From contig JANLYQ010000107.1 of NCBI GenBank assembly GCA_031365725.1, positions 1 through 21,480 on the forward strand: a stretch of DNA of 21,480 bases. The letters are read 5' to 3'. The notes below the pieces were generated by a model that did not search any database, was not told the origin of the DNA, and saw nothing but the letters and a program-made list of their open reading frames with translations. A program made the position numbers and the translations under genes. How positions within the stretch are numbered: position 1 is the first letter of the stretch; every line of letters starts with the position of its first letter. The stretch comes from JANLYQ01 sp031365725 (GTDB lineage Bacteria; Actinomycetota; Actinomycetes; JACCUZ01). Of the stretch, positions 1 to 8,346 are shown piece after piece.

Positions 1-1
1 G

Positions 2-822
<821 letters not shown>

Positions 823-826
<4 letters not shown>

Positions 827-2037
827 CCCTGCCGACGACAGCAGCAGCAGAGATCCTCAGCCCGGCCACCGGTGGGTTCAGCGGTAAGCAGCACTCCCAC
901 GGTGCCGTGCCGCTGCCGGGCGACAGCCGCGGCAACCGCAAGCGGTCCTTCGACCTCGTCGACTTCGCCGTGCCCACCGGGCGCGAGGAGGACTGGCGGT
1001 TCACCCCGCTGGACCGGCTGCGGCACCTGCACGAGGACGACTCACCCGGCACCGGCTCGGTCAGTGTCGACGTCGTGGCAGCGCCCGGTGTCGAGGTCGA
1101 GACCATCGGTCGCGGCGACGACCGGCTCGGCCGCGCCGGGGTACCCGCCGACCGGGTGGCCGCTCGCGCGTGGTCGACCTTCGAGAAGGCCACCGTCGTG
1201 ACAGTGCCCCAGGACACGGTCGTGGCTGAGCCCACCGTCGTGACCGTGCGCGGCCAGGGCGTCGAGGCCGGCCCGGCTTTCGGACACCTGATGGTCGACG
1301 TCAAGCCGTTCGCCAAGGCGCTGGTGCTGCTCGACCACGTCGGCTCGGCGACCTACGCCGACAACGTGGAGTTCCTCGTCGGTGACGGAGCCTCGCTGAC
1401 GGTCGTGGTCATCGACGACTGGGCCGACGACGCCGTGCACGTCGGGCAGCACGTGGTGACGGTCGGTCGTGACGCGAGCTTCACCAGCATCGTGGTCACG
1501 TTCGGCGGCAACCTGGTGCGACTGGCCTCGGAGGCGCGTTACACCGGCCCGGGCGGCTCGGTCGAGATGCTCGGCGTCTATTTCGCCGACGCCGATCAGC
1601 ACCTCGAGCACCGGCTCTTCGTCGACCACGCTGTGCCGCACTGCCGCTCGCACGTCGTCTACAAGGGCGCGCTCCAAGGCGAGTCCGCGCACACGGTGTG
1701 GATCGGCGACGTGCTGATCCGGGCCAAGGCTGAGGGCACGGAGACCTATGAGCTCAACCGCAACCTGGTGCTCACCGACGGCGCGCGCGCGGACTCGGTG
1801 CCCAACCTCGAGATCGAGACCGGCGAGATCGTCGGGGCCGGTCACGCCAGCGCGACCGGTCGCTTCGACGACGAGCAGCTGTTCTACCTGCAGTCCCGCG
1901 GCATCCCGGCCGACGAAGCGCGACGCCTCGTAGTGCGGGGTTTCTTCGCCGACGTCATCAACCGCATCGGCATCCCCGAGGTGCAGCAGCGTCTGCTGGC
2001 CCGCGTCGAGAGCGAGCTGGAAGGCTCGGTGCACTGA
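823..2037 (+). CDS. sufD: SufD, Fe-S cluster assembly protein
   Basis: SufD (404 aa) pairs with SufB and SufC in the SufBC2D scaffold and is needed for iron acquisition in the better-studied systems. The start is the GTG inside the GTGA overlap with sufB. The N-terminal VPTGREEDWRFTPL segment (about 50-63) is typical of actinobacterial SufD, followed by the right-handed beta-helix core. The C-terminal block GAGHASATGRFDDEQLFYLQSRGI contains His341, which aligns with the functionally important His360 of E. coli SufD. The Cys that precedes this His in E. coli is not present here; as far as I recall this is normal for actinobacterial members. A poorly conserved Ala/Gly-rich N-terminus (about 1-40) precedes the core. 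Its stop overlaps the next start by one base (TGATG). Confidence 0.96.
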
Positions 2038-2363
2038 TGGCCGAGTTCGTCCGCGCGTGCGCGGTGGCTGAGGTCGGCGACGGCGCCGCCGTGCGGGTGG
2101 TGGTCGACGGGGTCCCCGTCGCCGTCGTACGCAGTGACGGCGAGGTCTATGCCATCCACGACGTCTGCTCCCACGCCAACGTCGCCCTGTCCGAGGGCGA
2201 GGTCGAGGACCAGACGATCGAGTGCTGGCTGCACGGCTCGCGCTTCGACCTCGTCACCGGCCGCCCCACCGGCCTCCCGGCGACCCAGCCGGTGCCCGTC
2301 TACCCCGTGAAGATCGACGGTGACGACATCCTCGTCGCGGTCCAGAAGGAGAACGCGCTGTGA
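2037..2363 (+). CDS. Rieske [2Fe-2S] ferredoxin of the suf operon
   Basis: A 108-aa soluble Rieske-type ferredoxin, the class often annotated as 'non-heme iron oxygenase ferredoxin subunit'. The two cluster-binding motifs are clear: C44-x-H46 (VCSHAN) and C63-x-x-H66 (ECWLHGS), 16 residues apart, as expected for a [2Fe-2S] cluster held by two Cys and two His. There is no signal peptide or membrane segment, so it acts in the cytoplasm. It sits inside the suf operon, overlapping sufD by 1 nt and sufC by 4 nt, with no oxygenase gene nearby. This suggests a role in cluster assembly (electron supply, or acceptance of a nascent cluster) rather than in a dioxygenase; that role is inference. Rieske genes at this position are known in other actinobacteria. 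Confidence 0.93.
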   Translation: MAEFVRACAVAEVGDGAAVRVVVDGVPVAVVRSDGEVYAIHDVCSHANVALSEGEVEDQTIECWLHGSRFDLVTGRPTGLPATQPVPVYPVKIDGDDILVAVQKENAL

Positions 2364-3136
2364 GCACCCTGGAGATCCGCGACCTGCACGTGTCGGTCGC
2401 CACCCCCGACGACGGCGCAGACGCGACGCGCGAGATCCTGCGCGGCGTCGACCTGACCGTCAGGGCCGGCGAGACGCACGCGATCATGGGCCCGAACGGA
2501 TCGGGCAAGTCGACGCTCGCCTACTCGATTGCCGGGCACCCGAAGTACACCGTCACCGGCGGCACCGTGACCCTCGACGGTGACGACGTCCTCGCGATGA
2601 GCGTCGACGAGCGGGCCCGCGCCGGGCTGTTCCTCGCCATGCAGTACCCCGTCGAGGTGCCGGGCGTCTCGGTGTCGAACTTCCTGCGCTCGGCCAAGAC
2701 CGCCATCGACGGCGAGGCACCCAAGCTGCGCACCTGGGTCAAGGAGGTCCGCGAGGCCATGGCCCGGCTCTCGGTCGACCCCTCCTTCGCCGAGCGCAGC
2801 GTCAACGAAGGCTTCTCCGGCGGCGAGAAGAAGCGCCACGAGATCCTCCAGCTCGAGCTGTTGCGGCCCAAGATCGCGGTGCTCGACGAGACCGACTCGG
2901 GCCTGGACATCGACGCCCTCAAAGTGGTGTCCGAGGGCGTCAACCGGGTCAAGGAGAGCGGCGACACGGGAGTGCTGCTCATCACCCACTACACCCGGAT
3001 CCTGCGCTACATCAAGCCCGACTTCGTGCACGTGTTCGTTGCCGGCCGCATCGTCGAGGAAGGCGGCCGCGAGCTCGCCGACACCCTCGAGGCCGAGGGC
3101 TACGAGCGGTTCCTGAAAGCCGACGCCTCGGCATGA
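2360..3136 (+). CDS. sufC: SufC, ATPase subunit of the SufBC2D complex
   Basis: SufC (258 aa) is an ABC-type ATPase whose dimerisation on SufB and SufD drives the conformational change that opens the cluster-building site. It has no transmembrane partner. The Walker A motif GPNGSGKST is at 44-52. The signature FSGGEKKRHE at 152-161 carries the KKR extension characteristic of SufC. The Walker B/D-loop IAVLDETDSGLD is at 172-183 and the switch His at 210. The length matches the family (about 250 aa). The start is the GTG in the GTGA overlap with the Rieske gene, and the end overlaps sufS by 4 nt (ATGA), so all the complex subunits are translationally coupled. Confidence 0.98.
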   Translation: MSTLEIRDLHVSVATPDDGADATREILRGVDLTVRAGETHAIMGPNGSGKSTLAYSIAGHPKYTVTGGTVTLDGDDVLAMSVDERARAGLFLAMQYPVEVPGVSVSNFLRSAKTAIDGEAPKLRTWVKEVREAMARLSVDPSFAERSVNEGFSGGEKKRHEILQLELLRPKIAVLDETDSGLDIDALKVVSEGVNRVKESGDTGVLLITHYTRILRYIKPDFVHVFVAGRIVEEGGRELADTLEAEGYERFLKADASA

Positions 3137-4386
3137 CCAGCCTCGACGTCGAGCGGGTCCGCAAGGACTTCCCCGCGCTGGAGCGGCGAGTCCACGACGA
3201 TCGCGCGCTCGTCTACCTCGACAACGCGGCCACCTCGCAGAAGCCTCGTCAGGTGCTCGACGCACTCGACGACTACTACGCGCGGCACAACGCCAACGTG
3301 CACCGCGGCATCCACGTGCTGGCGGAAGAAGCGACCGCGCTCTACGAGGGTGCGCGCGACAAGGTGGCGACCTTCATCCACGCCGCAGATCGCGACGAGG
3401 TGGTGTTCACCAAGAACGCCACCGAGTCGCTGAACCTCGCGGCCAACGTCATCGCCTGGGCGGGTGGGCGGCGCGGCATCGGTCCTGGTGACGAGGTCGT
3501 CATCACCGAGATGGAGCACCACTCCAACATCGTGCCGTGGCAGATGGTCACCCAGCGCACCGGCGCCACCCTGCGCTGGCTGGGCATCACCGACGACGGT
3601 CGCCTCGACCTCGCCGACCTCGACACGGTGATCAACGAGCGCACCAAGGTCGTGTCGTTCGTCCTGGTCTCCAACATCCTCGGCACCATCAACCCGGCGG
3701 CGGCGATCATCGCCCGAGCCCGGGAGGTCGGTGCCCTCGTGGTGGTCGACGCCTCGCAAGCCGCGCCGCACCTGCCCCTCGACGTACAAGCCCTGGGTGC
3801 CGACCTGGTTGCCTTCACCGGCCACAAGATGCTCGGCCCGACCGGTATCGGAGTGCTGTGGGGACGCCGTGACCTGCTCGAGGAGCTGCCGCCGTTCCTC
3901 GGTGGCGGCGAGATGATCGAGACGGTGACCATGGCGTCCTCGACCTTCGCCGGCCTGCCGCACAAGTTCGAGGCCGGGACGCCGCCGATCGCGCAGGCTG
4001 TCGGTCTCGGTGCCGCCGTCGACTATCTGACGGCACTCGGCATGGAGTCGGTGCACGCGCACGAGCAGCAGCTCACGGCCTACGCCCTCGATCGCCTGCA
4101 GCAGGTCGAGGGGCTGCGCATCATCGGTCCGACGACGACCGAGGCCCGTGGCGCCGCGATCTCGTTCGTGCTCGGCGACCTGCACCCGCACGACGTCGGT
4201 CAGGTCCTCGACGAGCTCGGCATCGCGGTGCGAGTCGGTCACCACTGCGCGCGCCCGGTATGCCTGCGGTTCGGGGTGCCCGCCACGACCCGCGCGTCGT
4301 TCTCGGTCTACTCCACCACCGGCGAGGTCGACGCGTTGGTCGACGGACTCGCGCACGTGTCGCGCTTCTTCGGCGGTGCGGCGTGA
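3133..4386 (+). CDS. sufS: SufS, group II cysteine desulfurase
   Basis: SufS (417 aa) is a PLP-dependent cysteine desulfurase that converts L-cysteine to L-alanine and leaves a persulfide on its active-site cysteine for transfer to SufU. Fold-type I markers are visible: YLDNAATSQKP (28-38), MEHHSN with the PLP-stacking His (about 127-132), VVDASQ (204-209) with the PLP pyridine-binding Asp206, and FTGHKMLGPTG with Schiff-base Lys232. The persulfide-carrying Cys372 lies in RVGHHCARPV, the short loop expected for group II (SufS) enzymes rather than the long loop of IscS. It starts at the ATG of the ATGA overlap with sufC and ends overlapping sufU by 4 nt. Confidence 0.98.
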   Translation: MTSLDVERVRKDFPALERRVHDDRALVYLDNAATSQKPRQVLDALDDYYARHNANVHRGIHVLAEEATALYEGARDKVATFIHAADRDEVVFTKNATESLNLAANVIAWAGGRRGIGPGDEVVITEMEHHSNIVPWQMVTQRTGATLRWLGITDDGRLDLADLDTVINERTKVVSFVLVSNILGTINPAAAIIARAREVGALVVVDASQAAPHLPLDVQALGADLVAFTGHKMLGPTGIGVLWGRRDLLEELPPFLGGGEMIETVTMASSTFAGLPHKFEAGTPPIAQAVGLGAAVDYLTALGMESVHAHEQQLTAYALDRLQQVEGLRIIGPTTTEARGAAISFVLGDLHPHDVGQVLDELGIAVRVGHHCARPVCLRFGVPATTRASFSVYSTTGEVDALVDGLAHVSRFFGGAA

Positions 4387-4874
4387 AGCTCGAGTCGATG
4401 TACCAGGAGATCATCCTCGACCACTACCGGCGACCGCACCACAAGGGACTCCGCGAGCCGTTTGACGCCGAGGTGCACCACGTCAACCCGACCTGCGGCG
4501 ACGAAGTCACGCTGCGGGTGAAAGTGTCCCACGCCGGTGGCGACATCCGCATCGAAGACGTGTCGTACGACGGGTTGGGGTGCTCCATCTCCCAGGCCTC
4601 GGTGTCGGTGATGACCGACCTCGTGGTCGGCAAGGACCTCAGAGCTGCAGACGCCGCCTACAACGCCTTTCTCGCTTTGATGCGCACCAAGGGCGATGCC
4701 GATGCCGTCGCTGCGGTGACCGCCGACGAGGAGGTCCTCGAGGATGCGGTCGCGTTCGAGGGCGTCGCCAAGTACCCCGCCCGGATCAAGTGCGCGCTGC
4801 TGGGCTGGATGGCATGGAAGGACGCGACAGTCCAGGCTGTTGCGATGGTCGAGACCACCGAGGAGACGGCATGA
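4383..4874 (+). CDS. sufU: SufU, zinc-dependent sulfurtransferase partner of SufS
   Basis: SufU (163 aa from the GTG at 4383) has the IscU fold but acts as a sulfur-transfer partner that accepts persulfide from SufS. The residues equivalent to the zinc site of Bacillus subtilis SufU are all present: Cys38 and Asp40 (PTCGDE), Cys67 (GLGCSIS) and Cys137 (RIKCALL). The longer spacing before the last Cys is typical of SufU and distinguishes it from IscU. The frame is open farther upstream, inside sufS, but the GTGA overlap with the sufS stop and the conserved YQEIILDHYRRP start region favour 4383. An ATG five codons later (4398) is the alternative. It ends in an ATGA overlap with sufT. Confidence 0.95.
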   Translation: MKLESMYQEIILDHYRRPHHKGLREPFDAEVHHVNPTCGDEVTLRVKVSHAGGDIRIEDVSYDGLGCSISQASVSVMTDLVVGKDLRAADAAYNAFLALMRTKGDADAVAAVTADEEVLEDAVAFEGVAKYPARIKCALLGWMAWKDATVQAVAMVETTEETA

Positions 4875-5218
4875 CGGACACCCTGACCGAGTCGAGCGGG
4901 CCGCAGGGCATCGCCAAGATCGAGGATGTCGAGGAGGCCATGCGTGACGTGGTCGACCCAGAGCTCGGCATCAACGTGATGGACCTCGGCCTTGTCTACG
5001 GCGTGCACGTCGACGACGACAACTCCTGCACCCTGGACATGACGCTGACCTCCGCGGCCTGCCCGCTGACCGACGTCATCGAGGACCAGACCTACTCGGC
5101 GCTCGCCGGGCTCGTCAAGGACACCCGCATCAACTGGGTGTGGATGCCGCCGTGGGGCCCGGACAAGATCACCGACGAGGGTCGCGAGCAGCTGCGGGCG
5201 CTGGGCTTCAACGTCTGA
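4871..5218 (+). CDS. sufT: SufT, MIP18/DUF59-family Fe-S maturation factor
   Basis: A 115-aa DUF59 (MIP18-like) protein. In firmicutes and mycobacteria SufT helps deliver or mature Fe-S clusters, especially under high demand. Family markers are DPELGINVMDLGLVY (29-43), SAACPLTD with the conserved Cys64, and the C-terminal WMPPWGPDKITDEGREQL (about 91-108). The start is the ATG in the ATGA overlap with sufU. The frame is open much farther upstream, but that part is an out-of-frame reading of sufU. It is the last gene of the operon; the next gene is on the other strand after a 472-nt gap containing several hairpins. Confidence 0.94.
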   Translation: MTDTLTESSGPQGIAKIEDVEEAMRDVVDPELGINVMDLGLVYGVHVDDDNSCTLDMTLTSAACPLTDVIEDQTYSALAGLVKDTRINWVWMPPWGPDKITDEGREQLRALGFNV

Positions 5219-5406
5219 CGAGTTGGTCGCAGCGCGACTCCTGGACCGGCTGGTCCGGGCCGATCTTGCCCCGCCAGGCTCGGAGCTTGCCGCAGCTGCC
5301 GCATGCGCTGGACGACCTCGCTCAGCGATTGCTCCACGTTCTTGGCGAGTACGACTCACCAGCCACGTAGACCGATTGGTCGGCTGACTCGTTGCTTCAC
5401 GCAGCA

Positions 5407-5442
5407 GCGTTGCCGGTGGGAGACATCTCCCGTGGACAACGC
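5407..5442 (+). terminator. Long imperfect hairpin downstream of the suf operon
   Basis: Outer arms GCGTTG (5407-5412) and CAACGC (5437-5442) pair perfectly. The inner arms GGGAGA (5418-5423) and TCTCCC (5426-5431) also pair perfectly. Between them lie one C-G pair, two G-U pairs and two mismatches. No T-run follows, so this would be a U-tract-less, actinobacterial-style terminator or a processing structure, 188 nt after the sufT stop. Confidence 0.4.
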
Positions 5443-5473
5443 CGGCGTGTCCAGTCGGACCTGTACCCGTGCC

Positions 5474-5497
5474 TGGCGCCGTCCGCGAGTGGCGCCA
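5474..5497. repeat. 7-bp inverted repeat (hairpin)
   Basis: TGGCGCC at 5474-5480 and GGCGCCA at 5491-5497 are perfect inverted copies separated by 10 nt. It lies between two other hairpins in the convergent gap, so it may contribute to termination from either side. Confidence 0.4.
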
Positions 5498-5623
5498 ACT
5501 GGTCGACCTGCAGGGGCGGTAGGCAGCCACCTTCCGCCACTGGGTGAGGGCAGGCAACCAGACTCCGCCACTCGAGGAGGCGTCTGACGGTGGGCTGGAC
5601 AACCCGGCGCCCTACCTGGATCC

Positions 5624-5661
5624 TGAGGCGACGCGTGGCCTAGCGCCGGCGTGTCGCCTCA
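5624..5661. terminator. Candidate bidirectional terminator between suf operon and membrane hydrolase
   Basis: Arms TGAGGCGACGCG (5624-5635) and CGTGTCGCCTCA (5650-5661) form a 12-bp stem with a single G-U pair on one strand and a 14-nt loop. It is 30 nt past the stop of the minus-strand membrane hydrolase gene, the expected place for that gene's terminator, and could also stop leftover suf transcription. There is no T-run on either side. Confidence 0.5.
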
Positions 5662-5690
5662 AGATCCACTGGTTCCGGCGACAACGTTGG

Positions 5691-8234
5691 TCAGGTTTCG
5701 GTGAGCAGTCGGGCCGCAGCCTCGTCGCGCACGGCGAGGAACACCGGGTCGCCGGGATAGTCCGAGTGCTTGCCGATGACGGGGTCGAGGATCTCCCCGG
5801 GCATCGGTCGCAGGGAGCCGGGATCCTGCACCGGCCGGTGCGGCGGCACACCCGGGTGGTCGACACAGAGCAAGGCACCGTCGGTCGGTCCGGCCAGCGT
5901 GATGTCGACGGGATAGCCGAGGGGATCGGTGGGCCGGTAGAGCGAACGCCAGCGAAGCCATCGTCGTTCGGGCACATCCGCGTCGTCCTGCAGCAGCCCA
6001 GCGGTCTGGTGCAGCGAGACGGGTCCGAAGAACGCGGGAAAGACCCGGCCGTAGAGCCGGTGCAGCTGGGTGCCGAAGGTGAGCAGGTAGAGCCTGGACC
6101 GGCACCGATCCGGCAGCTGCAGGACGGTGGCCAGCGACAGCACCGCGCCCTGGCTGTGCCCGGCCAGGACAAAACCGTGGGCTTGGTCGTCGCCGGCGAT
6201 CCGCGTCACCAGCTGAGGCACGCAGCGCTCCGCGTAGCAGGGCGGGGCGAACGGGTGACAGGCGCGGGGCCAGAACGTCGCGAGGTCCCACACGATCCCG
6301 ACACCCCGCCGCTCCGGCTTGGCCCGATAGACCAACGCACCCGCGAGCACGATGCCGCCGAGCAGCATGATGCTCAGCCGCAGGCCGCTGGTGCGGCACC
6401 AGACCACGATCGCCTCGACCGGGCCGGACAGCAGGGGCTCGGCGCCCTGTCCGGTCGCAGCGGCTGCGGTGGCAAGGATCAACAGGGGCAGGGGCACCAG
6501 CACGGCCAACCAACCCACCTGGCTCAGCAGCCGGTCCGCAACCAGGTTGTGCAGAGCGGCGGCTCGGCCGACGTCGGCCGCCCGCGCCCGCTCGTGCTCG
6601 GAGGCCGCACCGGGATACTCCGCAAGCACGCCGCCCACCATGCGGGTTCCGTGCGAGCCGAGCCGGGCGACGACCGCTGCACCGACCAGGGCGACGACCA
6701 CGGTGAAGGGCACCAGGCCGACCGCGGCCCACTGCAGGGACGCGGGGATGACGACAGGGCCGTCAGCTGCTCCGACCGACGACCGCGGCCCGCCCAGCCA
6801 GTCGGCGACGTAGACGAGCACCCCGGCGGCGTACAGCGCGGAAAGCATCAGCCCGAGACCGGCGAGCACGGCCGGCCCAGCGCCCCGCCAGGCCGCGGCG
6901 TCCAGGGCGGGGGAGCCGGCCGCTCCGGGCACCCGGTCGGGGTCGACGCCAAGGCCGTCCGGGACCCGCCAGGGCACGGCGAGGGAGAGTACGGCGGCAG
7001 CGCCGAGCAGCAGCACCTCCAGCAGGAACGTGTTGCGCGGGCTCAGGTTGCCGACGGACCCGCTCGCCAGCACGCCGCCCGCAACAGCGATCGCCGCCAG
7101 AACCACGACCCCCGCTCGAGCTGCTTTCGCAGGCCACCGGCAGCTCAGGGCCAACGCCAGGACCAGCACCAGCTGAGCGAGGAAGAGCACGCGCACCGTG
7201 ACGTCGAAGCCGGGCAGCGTACGACTGGACCCACGCAGGTGTCCCGTCGCCGCCAGGTAAACCACCGTGAGCAGGATCAGGACGCCGGCTGCCGGAGTGG
7301 GCCACGCCGTGACGCCGGAGCGCGACAGGTCGCCGCGCGTCGTGACCGCGGGCAGGGCCAGCACCACCAGCCCGGCCAGTCCTGCACCTGCGAGGAGGAA
7401 CGGCAGCAGCACGCCCAGGACGCGGACCGGCATGGCATCGGTGCTGACCGCAGGCAGCAACGGACCCGCCGCCACCGCGCACACACTCACCGATCCGAGC
7501 AGCACGTGCAGCGACGCGAGCCGCTTGACCTGCTGGTTGCCACGCCAGAAGTCCGGACCGGACATGTGCAGGCCGCGGATGCCTTTCTGGGTCTGGGCAC
7601 CGTGCAAGCTCGGGATCTCGGACTCGTAGGCAAAGGAGCGCCGGGCCACCAGCCAGATGACGAGCAGGACGAGAGCCGGCAGCATCAGTCCGACCGCGAG
7701 CGGGCGGCCGGGGTGGGACGGGTCCGGGTGCGCGAAGTCCAGCCAGTTGATGTGCCGCACCCGCGCCGGGTCGGCCCAACGCCACTGCCAGCCCATCAGA
7801 TCGACGCCGATGCCGGCCGCCGCCAACGTCATAGTGCAGGTCATGGACACCGCGAGCAGCCGGGCGAGGTAGGACGTCAGCCCGTTGGTGCGCGCCCGGT
7901 GCCACTGCGCCGGGAATCGCGATCGCGACCAGAACGCCACGTTCACCAACGCGAAAGGCAGCAGCACCATCCAGAGAGCGCGGTAGATGTCCTTGCGCGC
8001 CCGCACACCAGCAGTCAGCTGACCCCAGCTGTAGGCCTGGGTCTGCACGGCAGCGTCCTTGTCCGCATCGGCGCGGCGGTAGAACCCGGTGACCTCGTCA
8101 CCCGCGACCCGGACCACGTCGGCCTCGCTGCGTGCCAGCAGCACCGACTGCGGTGGGGTGTTGGAGACGCCGTGCACCCTGATCTCGAGGACGTGCAGCT
8201 TCCTCGGGACCGCCGGAATGACCGGGGTGTCCAT
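5691..8234 (-). CDS. Polytopic membrane protein with split/C-terminal alpha/beta-hydrolase domain
   Basis: An 847-aa protein with about a dozen hydrophobic segments (roughly 87-103, 123-146, 177-197, 243-262, 269-295, 313-330, 345-364, 373-391, 401-420, 453-477, 496-523, 572-592, 615-635), followed by a soluble C-terminal domain from about 640. The C-terminal domain has a serine-hydrolase nucleophile elbow GHSQG (692-696, Ser694) after a hydrophobic strand (GFVLA). Two plausible partners are Asp770 in YRPTDPLGYPV and His823 in GKHSDY. The N-terminus, LEIRVHGVSNTPP (16-28), looks like the strand plus His-Gly oxyanion segment that normally lies just before the rest of an alpha/beta-hydrolase fold. 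The membrane part therefore appears inserted in the hydrolase fold. The substrate is unknown; a lipid or cell-envelope ester is a guess. The start is ATG 8234 with no clear Shine-Dalgarno. The hydrophobic pattern and family-like motifs rule out the 938-aa frame on the other strand. Confidence 0.85.
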   Translation of the reverse strand: MDTPVIPAVPRKLHVLEIRVHGVSNTPPQSVLLARSEADVVRVAGDEVTGFYRRADADKDAAVQTQAYSWGQLTAGVRARKDIYRALWMVLLPFALVNVAFWSRSRFPAQWHRARTNGLTSYLARLLAVSMTCTMTLAAAGIGVDLMGWQWRWADPARVRHINWLDFAHPDPSHPGRPLAVGLMLPALVLLVIWLVARRSFAYESEIPSLHGAQTQKGIRGLHMSGPDFWRGNQQVKRLASLHVLLGSVSVCAVAAGPLLPAVSTDAMPVRVLGVLLPFLLAGAGLAGLVVLALPAVTTRGDLSRSGVTAWPTPAAGVLILLTVVYLAATGHLRGSSRTLPGFDVTVRVLFLAQLVLVLALALSCRWPAKAARAGVVVLAAIAVAGGVLASGSVGNLSPRNTFLLEVLLLGAAAVLSLAVPWRVPDGLGVDPDRVPGAAGSPALDAAAWRGAGPAVLAGLGLMLSALYAAGVLVYVADWLGGPRSSVGAADGPVVIPASLQWAAVGLVPFTVVVALVGAAVVARLGSHGTRMVGGVLAEYPGAASEHERARAADVGRAAALHNLVADRLLSQVGWLAVLVPLPLLILATAAAATGQGAEPLLSGPVEAIVVWCRTSGLRLSIMLLGGIVLAGALVYRAKPERRGVGIVWDLATFWPRACHPFAPPCYAERCVPQLVTRIAGDDQAHGFVLAGHSQGAVLSLATVLQLPDRCRSRLYLLTFGTQLHRLYGRVFPAFFGPVSLHQTAGLLQDDADVPERRWLRWRSLYRPTDPLGYPVDITLAGPTDGALLCVDHPGVPPHRPVQDPGSLRPMPGEILDPVIGKHSDYPGDPVFLAVRDEAAARLLTET

Positions 8235-8346
8235 GAACGCATCGTGGCACCGGACACCGGCGCTGTCTGCAGTCCGTCACCAGAGCTGCCCGAAAGACTG
8301 CGGCACCCAGCAGGTCAGAGCGGCGGGGCGTTGCAGACGGTAGGGC

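Larger units (their letters stand above)
5219..5690 (+). other. Convergent intergenic region with several inverted repeats; no gene recognised
   Basis: This 472-nt stretch lies between the ends of two convergent units. Short open frames exist on both strands but are Arg/Pro/Ser-rich, lack a plausible ribosome-binding site and match no family I know. It holds three clear inverted repeats (listed separately) and a 9-bp direct repeat TCCGCCACT at 5533-5541 and 5564-5572. A smaller GGACC/GGTCC hairpin lies at 5243-5256. It is much longer than the other gaps in the window, so a decayed gene or a small RNA cannot be excluded. Confidence 0.6.

Noticed and set aside
3100..4356. 418-aa and similar long frames antisense to sufD, sufC and sufS
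   Set aside because: Codon-phase shadows of well-identified suf genes; Arg/Val/Gly/His-rich with no motif.
5219..5400. Pseudogene fragment in the gap after sufT (minus-strand VEQSLSEVVQRMRQLRQ-like stretch)
   Set aside because: It is a short helical-looking stretch only, with no family match I can name and no companion fragments in the other frames.
8235..8346. Terminator or promoter between the metallopeptidase and the membrane hydrolase
   Set aside because: Only a 6-bp inverted repeat with a 21-nt loop and a CACCGG tandem were found, with no convincing -10 or terminator.
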